A stretch of DNA of 64,000 bases from Eubacteriaceae bacterium (GTDB taxonomy: Bacteria > Bacillota > Clostridia > Eubacteriales > Eubacteriaceae), in the NCBI GenBank assembly GCA_030156895.1, contig JASGLP010000001.1, positions 62,001 through 126,000 on the forward strand. Direction: 5' to 3'. Of the stretch, positions 1 to 7,908 are shown piece after piece. A program made the translations under genes and the position numbers. Position 1 is the first letter of the stretch. Each line of letters opens with the position of its first letter. The notes beneath the pieces are model-generated. The model did no database searches and had not been told where the DNA came from. It saw only the letters and a list, made by a program, of their open reading frames with translations.

Positions 1-1
1 T

Positions 2-1072
2 ACACCGGGGGTGGCAGAACCCTGTCGGATGATTGAAAAAAATAAGACCGATGTTTATAAGTATACGGGAAAAGGCAACACTGTAGCCATTGTGACGGAC
101 GGATCAGCGGTTTTAGGACTGGGTGATATTGGTCCGGAGGCCGGCCTGCCTGTAATGGAAGGAAAAGCGGTGCTCTTTAAGGAATTTGGTGGGGTGGATG
201 CTTTCCCCATTTGCGTGGATTCCAAAGATGTAGATGATATTGTAAGAACCGTTTCGCTGATAGCGCCAGGATTTGGCGGCATTAACCTTGAAGACATCGC
301 CTCTCCACGTTGTGCTGAAATCGAACGAAAATTAAAAGAGACCCTTGATATTCCGGTTTTTCATGATGATCAGCATGGCACGGCAGTGGTAGTCATTGCC
401 GCCCTTTTAAATGCCTTGAAAGTGGTAAAAAAACAATGGAATCAGGTAACGGTTGCCATGAGTGGGGCTGGCGCAGCGGGTTCGGCAATTGCCCGGATGC
501 TGCTTTCCATGGGCGTAAAAGATATTATCGTCTGCAGCAGCAAGGGGATTTTGTCGGCAGACGAAAGTTATGGCAACTGGGTTCACCAGGAAATTGCCCA
601 GATGACCAATCAAAACCGGCTTAAAGGGAGCTTGGCTGATGCCATGAAGGGAGCGGATGTTTTTATCGGCGTTTCAGCACCGGGGATTGTGACCGCCGAT
701 ATGGTTGCATCGATGGCTGCGGATGCCATTGTCCTGCCCATGGCCAATCCCGACCCGGAGATCGATCCGGCTTTAGCGCAAGCAGCCGGTGCTCGGCTTG
801 TTGGCACTGGACGGTCTGATTATCCTAACCAGATCAATAATGTGCTGGCTTTTCCGGGGATTTTCAGAGGCGCCCTGGATGCCCGGGCATCCGATATCAA
901 CGAAGCCATGAAAATTGCTGCGGCCAAAGCCATTGCTGGTTTAATTAAAGAAGAGGAACTAAAAGAAGACTATATTATTGTGCCGGCGTTCGATCAACGG
1001 GTTGGAAAAGCCGTAGCGGCTGCTGTTTATCAGGCGGCCATTGATTCTGGCCTTTCACACTTGAGTCAATAA
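2..1072 (+). CDS. NAD(P)-dependent malic enzyme (5' end outside window)
   Basis: Oxidative decarboxylation of malate to pyruvate and CO2 in the cytoplasm. The frame is open to the window edge and already reads TPGVAEPC, the conserved malic-enzyme N-terminal motif, so the gene starts upstream and roughly the first 40-50 residues are missing. Visible parts are the N-terminal catalytic region with GLGDIGPEAGLPVMEGK, the FHDDQHGTA motif, and a Rossmann NAD(P) domain with SGAGAAGSAIA. The C-terminus looks complete. The internal GTG at 11 is not a true start. The family call is secure; cofactor preference cannot be read from the sequence. A hairpin and repeat copy A follow the stop codon. Confidence 0.93.
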   Translation, partial: TPGVAEPCRMIEKNKTDVYKYTGKGNTVAIVTDGSAVLGLGDIGPEAGLPVMEGKAVLFKEFGGVDAFPICVDSKDVDDIVRTVSLIAPGFGGINLEDIASPRCAEIERKLKETLDIPVFHDDQHGTAVVVIAALLNALKVVKKQWNQVTVAMSGAGAAGSAIARMLLSMGVKDIIVCSSKGILSADESYGNWVHQEIAQMTNQNRLKGSLADAMKGADVFIGVSAPGIVTADMVASMAADAIVLPMANPDPEIDPALAQAAGARLVGTGRSDYPNQINNVLAFPGIFRGALDARASDINEAMKIAAAKAIAGLIKEEELKEDYIIVPAFDQRVGKAVAAAVYQAAIDSGLSHLSQ

Positions 1073-1075
1073 AAA

Positions 1076-1092
1076 GCGACTAGCGGTCGCAT
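1076..1092 (+). terminator. Hairpin after malic enzyme, left flank of repeat copy A
   Basis: GCGAC-TAGCG-GTCGC lies four bases after the stop codon and has no strong T-tract. A related but degenerate sequence (1277-1291, followed by TTTTT) lies on the other side of repeat copy A. The two are about 9/15 identical and may be the two halves of an old terminator duplication. Confidence 0.5.
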
Positions 1093-1094
1093 TT

Positions 1095-1275
1095 AAACTG
1101 ATAACTAAGTTGTTAAGATTACCTGAGCACCGACAATTGGCTTTTCAGTTGGCTGCATCGGGGCGAACAGTTGCGCCAAAACCTTTATTATTAACATTTA
1201 AAATTGGGCAACTGTACGAAACCGCAGCAGCCTACGAAATCCAATTGGTCGGTGCGGGGTTTATCGATACACTAA
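1095..1275 (+). mobile_element. Terminator-associated hairpin repeat, copy A
   Basis: About 180-bp non-coding element, the most diverged plus-strand copy of a four-copy family (also near 7.6, 8.6 and 12.5 kb). The outer stem pairs GCACCGACAATTGG (1127-1140) with CCAATTGGTCGGTGC (1241-1255). A middle stem pairs GCTGC (1152-1156) with GCAGC (1227-1231). An inner stem pairs CGAACAGTTGC with GCAACTGTACG. It lies between malic enzyme and the convergent Lrp gene, in the same orientation as malic enzyme. Its ends are less well preserved than in the other copies. No coding capacity is credible. It is interpreted as a MITE-like element that may form a structured 3' UTR. Confidence 0.8.
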
Positions 1276-1295
1276 AGCGATCGTCAGCTGCCTTT

Positions 1296-1763
1296 TTATG
1301 ACGTTTTGTCTTCAACTGCCAGTCCGATTCCCCGGTGTTCAACAGACGTGGAAAAGACAATTAGGGTTTTGGTCTGGCCAAACTGTTGGAGATCACCGAT
1401 AAAGGCATCCAGTTCGTGGGTACTAGGAAAACGGACCTCCAGGAGCATGGAATAGTCCCCAGTTACGCAATTACACTCAATGACATTGGGACATTGTTCA
1501 ATATAAGGATAAAAGTCTTTCTTTTGAATCGGTTCGACTTTCAGATTGACAAAAGCTTTAATATGGAAACCCATTTTGATGGGATCAATAACGGCCTGGT
1601 ATTTTTTAATATACTGGGCCTTTTCCAGTTGTTCAATACGGGCAGATACGGCTGGCGATGACAGATAAACCTGAGCCGCCAGTTCTTTGATAGAAATTCG
1701 GGCATCATTTTGTAGAATATTGAGAATTTTTAAGTCGATGGAATCAAGTTCCTTGTTTTTCAT
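1296..1763 (-). CDS. Lrp/AsnC family transcriptional regulator
   Basis: A 155-residue regulator, the usual family length. An N-terminal AsnC-type winged helix (residues about 8-58, with DARISIKELAAQVYLSSPAVSARI) is followed by a RAM/ligand-binding domain (about 70-145, with the CNCVTGDYSMLLEV core). Such proteins form octamers that respond to amino acids or related metabolites. The start ATG sits behind a purine-rich AGGGGGGCC-type site. It is convergent with malic enzyme, so its target is not obvious; autoregulation is common in the family. The stop codon lies at the right flank of repeat copy A. Confidence 0.92.
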   Translation of the reverse strand: MKNKELDSIDLKILNILQNDARISIKELAAQVYLSSPAVSARIEQLEKAQYIKKYQAVIDPIKMGFHIKAFVNLKVEPIQKKDFYPYIEQCPNVIECNCVTGDYSMLLEVRFPSTHELDAFIGDLQQFGQTKTLIVFSTSVEHRGIGLAVEDKTS

Positions 1764-2126
1764 AGGCCCCCCTGAGCTTGAAATTGGGCCTGATTTATTC
1801 CAGAGTGGAAGAAAGCAGACGATAAATTTTAGTCATTATAACATAAAATAATTAAGTAAAAAAGAAAAACAACTGTAATATTAAAGTAATTTTGCCTAAA
1901 AAGTTAATGTATTTAAGCCGTTCTTCAATGTGGTGAAAAACGGCCTTTAAAAGACCAGTCATCTTCGAGATGGTGGTCAGTGCTTGGGGTAAGACATAAA
2001 CTTCATGAAACGAAATAATTCTTGCCAAGATCAACTGATCAAAAACGCCATCAGCATATTATGAAACAGGCTTGCTTTTATAATATTTTTTCGATAAACT
2101 AAGCCAAGAAAGTGGAGGCGGACAAA
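1764..2126. other. Intergenic region between lrp and XRE-cupin gene
   Basis: AT-rich, about 360 bp, between divergent genes, so it must hold the promoters of both. No clear -35/-10 pair, conserved structure or credible open frame was found. The 60-codon frame on the minus strand has no homology that I recognise and no ribosome binding site. Confidence 0.5.
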
Positions 2127-2681
2127 ATGGATTACCTCAATCAGAATATAGCGATCAATTTAAAACTGATCCGCAAAGAAAAAGGCATGAGTATGGATCA
2201 GGTGGCGGAACAAACCGGTGTAAGCAAAAGCATGCTGGGACAGATTGAACGCGGCGAAGCCAATCCCACAGTGGGAACGCTGGGCAAAATTATCAGCGGG
2301 CTAAGAGTCGATTTGCATGAGCTGATAAAAACGCCTGGAGTTGGCGTTTACGAAGTCAATCGTGACAAGCTGATACCAACAAAAGAAGTGCCCGGCCAGT
2401 ACACGGTTTACACCTATTTTCCCTATGATAAAAATCGGCTGTTTGAAATTTATGAAATGGAAATTGAGCAGAGAGCCGTTTATCAAAGTGGCGGTCATGG
2501 TCAGGGAACTGCGGAGTATATTGTTGTCCACCAGGGTCTTTTATTGCTTGAGGTGGATGACACCTCATATGAAGTAAAAGAAGGGAATGCCATTTATTTT
2601 GGTACCAGTCTGGCCCACCGTTATATCAATAATGGGCAGGGCCAACTAAAATTCACTTCTGTTTTTGTCTTTCAAATGTAA
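2127..2681 (+). CDS. XRE family regulator with C-terminal cupin domain
   Basis: The start is ATG at 2127 because GGAGG lies 8 bases upstream; the GTG at 2112 overlaps that site. The protein (184 residues) has an N-terminal Cro/C1 helix-turn-helix (residues about 8-62, with GMSMDQVAEQTGVSKSMLGQ) and a cupin_2 sensor domain (about 110-175, with GTAEYIVVHQG and a late H in SLAHRY). This architecture (PuuR/SutR type) usually binds a small metabolite and regulates nearby amine or amino-acid catabolism. It sits just upstream of the aminotransferase/permease/alcohol dehydrogenase genes and is their probable regulator. Confidence 0.9.
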   Translation: MDYLNQNIAINLKLIRKEKGMSMDQVAEQTGVSKSMLGQIERGEANPTVGTLGKIISGLRVDLHELIKTPGVGVYEVNRDKLIPTKEVPGQYTVYTYFPYDKNRLFEIYEMEIEQRAVYQSGGHGQGTAEYIVVHQGLLLLEVDDTSYEVKEGNAIYFGTSLAHRYINNGQGQLKFTSVFVFQM

Positions 2682-2697
2682 TGAATCGTACTAATAA

Positions 2698-2718
2698 GGA
2701 ATTTTAATTCCCTTTTTT
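2698..2718 (+). terminator. Intrinsic terminator of the XRE-cupin gene
   Basis: A short GGAATT-TT-AATTCC stem is followed by a run of T, 17 bases after the stop codon. The stem is AT-rich, so strength is uncertain. Confidence 0.6.
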
Positions 2719-2965
2719 CAATATATTGGATCGATTGAATGATGATCATCGCCATTAACAAGCTAATATGCATATTAGCCGTTTTGGGTAATAAGATAAT
2801 GCTGCTTCTGAAAAAAGATTTTTAATTTTTTTTTAGTGATAGTCGCCAAAGAATAATAAACTGGTGACAACTGTGCAGTATATTGAAAATTTTTAAAAGT
2901 AATAAAATAATAAATGGCTAAAATAAGCCGTTTAACTTTGATTTACTACGACAACACCGTTAAAT

Positions 2966-2994
2966 TTGACAATATAGTGCACTCGTGTTATAGT
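2966..2994 (+). promoter_or_regulatory. Sigma-A promoter of the aminotransferase gene
   Basis: TTGACA (2966-2971), a 17-base spacer and TATAGT (2989-2994): a perfect -35 with a near-consensus -10. The predicted transcript begins near 3001 and reads into the hairpin leader ahead of the aminotransferase. The 290 bases between the preceding terminator and this promoter are AT-rich with nothing else recognisable. Confidence 0.8.
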
Positions 2995-3000
2995 TAACCT

Positions 3001-3054
3001 GTCAATTGGCAGGAACAAAGGCGTTCATACAGAAGGACTGTATGGCGCTTTTTT
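3001..3054 (+). promoter_or_regulatory. Attenuator-like leader hairpins upstream of the aminotransferase
   Basis: Right after the predicted transcription start come a small CCTG..CAGG hairpin and then a terminator-shaped hairpin: GCG+CATACAG (3021-3032) pairs with CTGTATG+CGC (3038-3048) and six T follow. A competing GAAC..GTTC pairing (3012-3025) would break the terminator stem. The gene starts 75 bases further on, so premature termination is a plausible control point. It matches no riboswitch class I can name. Confidence 0.6.
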
Positions 3055-3128
3055 ATTTGGAAGTGAATCAATGGTGATTTACCTTCCGTCTGGCTATCAG
3101 AGATAGCATTATCGAAAGGAAAAATAAA

Positions 3129-4346
3129 ATGAGATTAAAAGACACCGGTCTCAGTAAAGAGGCGCTGAAAGAAAAAGTTGACAAATATATGATCGAAACC
3201 TATGAAAGGTTTGATTTTATAGCAGAAACGGCGAAAGATATGTATATCTACGACGAAAATGGCCAGGAATATTTGGATTTTTACGCTGGAATTGCGGTTA
3301 ACAGTGCCGGCAATGGCAATGAAAAAGTCATCAAGGCGGTGCAGGATCAGGTTGCCGACATTATTCATACCTTCAATTATCCCTACACCATTCCCCAGGC
3401 TTTGCTGGCTGAGAAAATCTGTACCTCCATTGGAATGGACAAAATATTTTTTCAGAATTCCGGTGCTGAATCCAATGAAGCCATGATTAAAATGGCCCGG
3501 AAATATGGGGTTGAAAAATATGGTCCCCACCGATATAATATTGTGACTGCCAGCATGTCATTTCATGGTCGAACCATGGGCGCGCTAAGCGCGACTGGCC
3601 AACCGCATAATGCTTGTCAAATCGGATTTGGTGATATGACACCTGGTTTTAGCTATGCGGAGTTTAATAATCTCGCATCTTTTACCGAGGCGGTCAATGA
3701 CAATACCATTGCCATTATGCTGGAACCCGTTCAGGGAGAAGGCGGCGTGCATCCAGCCACTCAGGAATTTATGGCAGGAATCCGCAAGCTTTGTGATGAC
3801 AAAGGCCTGCTTTTGCTGCTTGATGAAGTTCAGACGGGTTGGTGTCGAACCGGCGCAACCATGTCATTTATGAATTATGGCATCAAGCCGGATATTGTGT
3901 CCATGGCTAAAGCTATGGGCGGTGGGATGCCAATTGGCGCCATTTGTGCGACTGATGAAGTGGCAAAAGCCTTTACCATGGGATCACATGGCACCACATA
4001 CGGCGGACATCCGGTTTCGACTGCGGCTTCACTGGCTCAAATTACCGAGCTGCTGGACCGTGATATGGCTGGTAATGCTAAAGACATGGGTGACTATCTG
4101 ATGAATCAGTTAAAAACCTTGCCCCATGTTAAAGAAGTACGGGGACAGGGCTTGCTGATTGGAATAGAATTTGATGACAGCATTTCCGGTGTGGATATCA
4201 AACACCGAGTGCTTGAGAAAAAACTTTTAGTAACGGCGATTGGCGCACACATTGTACGTTTAATCCCGCCGCTTATTGTCACAAAGGAAGATTGCGATAA
4301 AGCCTGCGCGATTCTGCGCGAGGCGGTAGAAGAAGCGATAGCTTAA
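3129..4346 (+). CDS. Class III PLP-dependent aminotransferase (ornithine/GABA type)
   Basis: A 405-residue fold-type I transaminase of the acetylornithine/ornithine/4-aminobutyrate group. It moves an omega- or alpha-amino group to a keto acid. Visible marks: NSGAESNEAMIKMAR (PLP phosphate and substrate site), SFHGRTMGALSATG, LLLDEVQTGWCRTG with the PLP-ring Asp, and Schiff-base Lys261 in SMAKAMGGG. The start has an AAAGGA site 7 bases upstream. It is preceded by a promoter and attenuator-like leader and followed by an amino-acid permease and an iron alcohol dehydrogenase, which suggests amine or omega-amino acid catabolism more than arginine synthesis. Substrate cannot be fixed from sequence alone. 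Confidence 0.88.
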   Translation: MRLKDTGLSKEALKEKVDKYMIETYERFDFIAETAKDMYIYDENGQEYLDFYAGIAVNSAGNGNEKVIKAVQDQVADIIHTFNYPYTIPQALLAEKICTSIGMDKIFFQNSGAESNEAMIKMARKYGVEKYGPHRYNIVTASMSFHGRTMGALSATGQPHNACQIGFGDMTPGFSYAEFNNLASFTEAVNDNTIAIMLEPVQGEGGVHPATQEFMAGIRKLCDDKGLLLLLDEVQTGWCRTGATMSFMNYGIKPDIVSMAKAMGGGMPIGAICATDEVAKAFTMGSHGTTYGGHPVSTAASLAQITELLDRDMAGNAKDMGDYLMNQLKTLPHVKEVRGQGLLIGIEFDDSISGVDIKHRVLEKKLLVTAIGAHIVRLIPPLIVTKEDCDKACAILREAVEEAIA

Positions 4347-4362
4347 TAAACATAAAAACAAT

Positions 4363-4419
4363 GGGGTTTTTAAGTCTAACCAGTTGATCTGGTTGGGGAT
4401 TAAAAACCCTGTTTTTATT
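4363..4419 (+). terminator. Strong intrinsic terminator after the aminotransferase
   Basis: A long stem pairs GGGGTTTTTAA (from 4363) with TTAAAAACCC (to about 4409), with an inner AACCAG..CTGGTT hairpin, followed by GTTTTTATTTT. It would limit read-through into the permease, so the permease may have its own promoter. Confidence 0.85.
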
Positions 4420-4512
4420 TTCTAGGACTTATATGAATAATCGACTCCATGGAACAAAATATTGTTAATGATAAGAAAGAAGTCTAAAAATAAATTAAAA
4501 AAGGAGCCAGCT

Positions 4513-5991
4513 ATGAATAAGAGTGAATCGAAATTTGATAAAGTATTAAGTACCAAAGATATATTTGTAATCGCCTTTGGCGCAATGATTGGTTGGGGCT
4601 GGGTTGTCAATACCGGGATCTGGATCGAATCCGCTGGAGCTCTGGGCGCGGCCCTGGCATTTTTAATCGGTGGTATCATGGTATTGTTTGTCGGCCTGAC
4701 CTATGCCGAGCTGACTGCTGCCATGCCCCAGTGCGGCGGTGAGCATGTGTTTTCTTACAAGGCCATGGGGCCAACAGGATCGTTTATCTGTACCTGGGCG
4801 ATCATTCTGGGTTATGTTTCGGTTGTAGCCTTTGAAGCCTGCGCTTTTCCAACGGTTATCCAGTATTTAAGCCCAGACTTTTTAAAAGGTTATATGTATA
4901 CTGTTGCCGGCTTTGATATCTATGCATCCTGGGTGGCTGTAGGAGTTGTGACGGCTATTATCATTACCGCCATTAATATTTTGGGCGCTAAGACGGCGGC
5001 AAAACTGCAGACTATTTTGACGGTGCTAATTGCCGGTGCTGGCATTCTCTTAATTGCCGGATCGGTGATTAATGGTGATGTATCCAACATTTCAGCCAAT
5101 ATGTTTACGGATATTGCAGAAAGTGGCTCAACGGCCCTTGGCGGTGTCCTGACGGTTGCGGTGATGACACCTTTTCTCTTTGTTGGTTTTGATGTAATTC
5201 CCCAGGCGGCGGAAGAAATCAATGCCGGCTTCAAGAAAATTGGGATGATTATGATTTTGTCGATTGTGATGGCAGTGGCCTTTTACGCCCTGATTATCCT
5301 GGCGGTTGCTTATGTCATGCCATTATCAGCTATGGCTGATTCCAACCTGGTTACAGCCGATGCCATGGCTTATGCTTTTGGCTCATCGATTATGACAAAA
5401 GTATTGATTGTTGGTGGCATGGCGGGTATTATCACCAGCTGGAATTCCTTTATGATTGGCGGTAGTCGAGCCATGTTTTCAATGGCAGAATCAAATATGA
5501 TTCCCAACGTCTTTGCCAAGTTGCACCCTAAATTTAAAACACCGGTTTATGCCATTGCGCTCATTGGCCTGCTCTCAGTGATCGCCCCCTTCTTTGGCCG
5601 AAAAATGCTGGTTTGGATTGTCGATGCCGGCAGCTTTGGTGTTTGCCTGGCTTATGCCATGGTTTCAGCCTCATTCCTGATTTTGAGAAAAACTGCTCCC
5701 GAAATGAAAAGACCTTATAAAGTGAAGTTTGGAACACTGGTTGGCAGTCTGGCTTTGATACTCTCAGGGCTTATGACGGTGCTTTACGTGGTGCCCTTAC
5801 CCTTTGCTTCGACGGCGCTGGTAGCCGAGGAGTGGGTTATGGCCGGTGGTTGGGCAGTGCTGGGACTAGTCTTCTATGTTTATTGCAAGGCAAAGTACAA
5901 GGAGGAATTTGGTCGCCATATCGACGTGGAATTTGAAGATATCGATGAACAGGTAAAGAATCCCGTTCGAGCAAAAGGTGTACTTGAATAA
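4513..5991 (+). CDS. APC-superfamily amino acid/amine permease
   Basis: The start is ATG at 4513, with AAGGAG 7 bases upstream; the ATG at 4462 lacks a ribosome site. The 492-residue protein is an APC transporter with about 12 membrane segments. Helix 1 carries the broken-helix motif FGAMIGWGWVVNTG that binds the substrate amino and carboxyl groups. The C-terminal tail is charged. It would import an amino acid or amine across the cytoplasmic membrane, probably the substrate of the neighbouring aminotransferase. Substrate specificity is not readable. Confidence 0.9.
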   Translation: MNKSESKFDKVLSTKDIFVIAFGAMIGWGWVVNTGIWIESAGALGAALAFLIGGIMVLFVGLTYAELTAAMPQCGGEHVFSYKAMGPTGSFICTWAIILGYVSVVAFEACAFPTVIQYLSPDFLKGYMYTVAGFDIYASWVAVGVVTAIIITAINILGAKTAAKLQTILTVLIAGAGILLIAGSVINGDVSNISANMFTDIAESGSTALGGVLTVAVMTPFLFVGFDVIPQAAEEINAGFKKIGMIMILSIVMAVAFYALIILAVAYVMPLSAMADSNLVTADAMAYAFGSSIMTKVLIVGGMAGIITSWNSFMIGGSRAMFSMAESNMIPNVFAKLHPKFKTPVYAIALIGLLSVIAPFFGRKMLVWIVDAGSFGVCLAYAMVSASFLILRKTAPEMKRPYKVKFGTLVGSLALILSGLMTVLYVVPLPFASTALVAEEWVMAGGWAVLGLVFYVYCKAKYKEEFGRHIDVEFEDIDEQVKNPVRAKGVLE

Positions 5992-6165
5992 AGTTTGTCT
6001 GTCAGGCGTTAAAAAGACGTAATTGAAAAAACAATTTGTCGGATTGATGCAGATTTGAATGATCAGAAAGAATCAATGGACTACAAGTATCAAAAGGCTT
6101 CGCTTTGGTTTCAAGCTTAAAAAAGTGTGAGCTATGATATAGTATTTGAGAAAGAAAGGATAAGT

Positions 6166-7305
6166 ATGAATCCCTTTAATTTTAAAATCCCACAGGAAAT
6201 CATATGTGGAAAAGACTCTATAAAAAAAATCCCGGAAATTTTAAAAAACAATGACCTGCAAAAAGTACTGGTGATCTCCGGTCCACATTTAAATAAAATG
6301 GGTGTCGTTTCCCAAGTGACCGATTTATTAAGCCAGGCTGCTATTGACTTCGCAACTTTTGTGGAAATTGAAGCCAATCCTTCGGTTGAAACCGTCAATG
6401 CGGCGACAAAGGCTTTTCTTGACAGTCAGGCAGATTCTATTATAGCTTTGGGCGGGGGATCGCCCATGGATGTGGCCAAGGCAGTTGGGATTTTGGCTAA
6501 ATTTGGTGGCTCAATCACCGAATACGAGGGCGCTCATAAGGTGCCGGGGCCCATTATCCCTTTAATTGCCATTCCCACTACGGCGGGCACTGGTTCAGAA
6601 GTAACGGCTTTTTCAGTGATTACCGATAAGAGTCGAAATTATAAACTGACGGTTTTCAGCTATGAACTGCTTCCTGCTTATGCCATACTAGAACCCGCCC
6701 TGGTCATGACAACACCTCCAAAAACCGCGGCGGCCTGCGGCATTGATGCCATGGTTCATGCTATCGAGGCGTATTTATCAAAAGCGGCATCCCCCTTTTC
6801 TGATGCCATGGCCGAAAAAGCGTTGACCTTATTAGGAAAAAACATTCGTCCTTTTGTAGCTGATCGCAGCAATGAAGAAGCGGCAGAAGCAATGTTGATC
6901 GGTAGTATGTTTGCCGGAATTGCCTTTGCCTGGGCCAGACTGGGTAATGTTCATGCTATGGCGCATCCCTTAGGCGGTTTCTTTAATGTTCCCCATGGAG
7001 TGGCCAATGCCATTTTACTGCCGGCAGTTCTGGAATACAATGCCCTTTCCGATACTGGCCGTTATGAAAAACTCAATGAGCTGATTTTTGGTCAGACTGA
7101 TCATTTTAAAGGTGCTGATTTTATCAATGCCATTCGTCTGCTGCTAGCAGATCTGGGGATTCCCCAAAATCTGCAAGCCCTTGGTGTAACAAAGGATCTG
7201 ATTCCGGCAATGGCAAAAGATGCCATGAAAAGCGGTAATATTCTGGTTAACCCCAGAACGTCCACCGTTGAAGATATTGAAGCGCTTTATTTAAAAGCTT
7301 TTTAA
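6166..7305 (+). CDS. Iron-containing alcohol dehydrogenase
   Basis: The start is ATG at 6166 behind AAAGGA; the upstream GTG at 6127 has no site. The 379-residue protein is a group III dehydrogenase. The N-terminal NAD(P) domain has ALGGGSPMDVAKA and PTTAGTGSEVT. The C-terminal helical domain carries all four metal ligands: Asp194, His198, His263 and His277 (GIDAMVHAIEAY, NVHAMAHPLGG, VPHGVANAI). It reduces a short aldehyde or semialdehyde to an alcohol, or the reverse. Next to a class III aminotransferase it could handle the semialdehyde formed by transamination. The 11-bp gap to the next gene indicates an operon. Confidence 0.92.
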   Translation: MNPFNFKIPQEIICGKDSIKKIPEILKNNDLQKVLVISGPHLNKMGVVSQVTDLLSQAAIDFATFVEIEANPSVETVNAATKAFLDSQADSIIALGGGSPMDVAKAVGILAKFGGSITEYEGAHKVPGPIIPLIAIPTTAGTGSEVTAFSVITDKSRNYKLTVFSYELLPAYAILEPALVMTTPPKTAAACGIDAMVHAIEAYLSKAASPFSDAMAEKALTLLGKNIRPFVADRSNEEAAEAMLIGSMFAGIAFAWARLGNVHAMAHPLGGFFNVPHGVANAILLPAVLEYNALSDTGRYEKLNELIFGQTDHFKGADFINAIRLLLADLGIPQNLQALGVTKDLIPAMAKDAMKSGNILVNPRTSTVEDIEALYLKAF

Positions 7306-7316
7306 GGGAGGCTCTA

Positions 7317-7559
7317 ATGGAACAAAAAATAAAATTGACGGTCAAATCATCCGGATGCCCTTTTTATGCGGCGGGTGATCAGGTGATCTTTGATGGCCCA
7401 ATACTTGATAAGGAAAAGAGCGGAAATTTTTGCATGATGGCTTTAAATGCCGTGTTTCCTTTCATTTATGCGGCCAGAAAAGGTGTCATCACCGACCAGC
7501 TGCTGCAATGTCCCGATTGCGATGAAAAAGTAACCTTTCTCTTGCAAAAAGCCGAGTAA
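7317..7559 (+). CDS. TIGR04076 family small protein
   Basis: An 80-residue cytoplasmic protein starting 11 bp after the dehydrogenase stop, with GGGAGG upstream. It resembles the TIGR04076 family: SSGCPFYAAGDQVIF near the N-terminus and a CPDCDEKVTF pair of cysteines near the C-terminus. The family is found mostly in anaerobes and has no established function. The three cysteines suggest redox or metal binding. It appears to be the last gene of the operon and is followed directly by repeat copy B. Confidence 0.7.
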   Translation: MEQKIKLTVKSSGCPFYAAGDQVIFDGPILDKEKSGNFCMMALNAVFPFIYAARKGVITDQLLQCPDCDEKVTFLLQKAE

Positions 7560-7563
7560 ACTG

Positions 7564-7590
7564 ACACTGAGCCCATGAAATTCATGGGCT
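7564..7590 (+). terminator. Terminator stem, left duplicate flanking repeat copy B
   Basis: The palindrome AGCCCATGAAATTCATGGGCT is within a 27-bp segment repeated identically at 7769-7795. This left copy has no T-tract (it is followed by CGGACTG), so it should not terminate; the right copy does have the T-run. Confidence 0.85.
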
Positions 7591-7768
7591 CGGACTGAAG
7601 ACAAAGTTAATATTGAATACCCGAGCACCGACAATTGGCTTTTCAGTTGTCCGCCTCGGGGCGAACAGTTGCTGGAAATCGTCAATAATTAGCGATTTCA
7701 AATTGGGCAACTGTACGAATCCGCGCGCGGACTACGAAATCCAATTGGTCGGTGCGGGGTTTATCTAC
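7591..7768 (+). mobile_element. Terminator-associated hairpin repeat, copy B
   Basis: A 178-bp element bounded by an exact 27-bp direct repeat that contains the host terminator stem. The left end CGGACTGAAGACAAAG and the reverse complement of the right end (CAGTGTGTAGACAAAC in the family) form an imperfect ~16-bp terminal inverted repeat. Internally the whole element folds back: outer arms GCACCGACAATTGG/CCAATTGGTCGGTGC, middle arms TCCGC (7650-7654)/GCGGA (7727-7731), inner arms CGAACAGTTGC/GCAACTGTACG, and an apical GAAATCG/CGATTTC stem. It is oriented with the upstream gene. This is the cleanest copy for defining element ends. Confidence 0.88.
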
Positions 7769-7800
7769 ACACTGAGCCCATGAAATTCATGGGCTTTTTT
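7769..7800 (+). terminator. Functional terminator, right duplicate flanking repeat copy B
   Basis: The same 27 bp as 7564-7590, here followed by a run of six to seven T. It is the intact terminator of the upstream operon, so the repeat should be transcribed as part of the 3' UTR. Confidence 0.88.
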
Positions 7801-7908
7801 TGAATTAAAATGAGCATTTGTTTAGACCTTGCAAAAAAATATAAAATACTGGATTTTAAAGCAAAAATCTTATAAAATGTAGGTGATTAAATTAAGAAAG
7901 AGAAATGA

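Noticed and set aside
1110-1301. 63-codon plus-strand frame in repeat copy A
   Set aside because: It runs through a non-coding hairpin element, is not preserved in frame in the other copies, and has no ribosome site.
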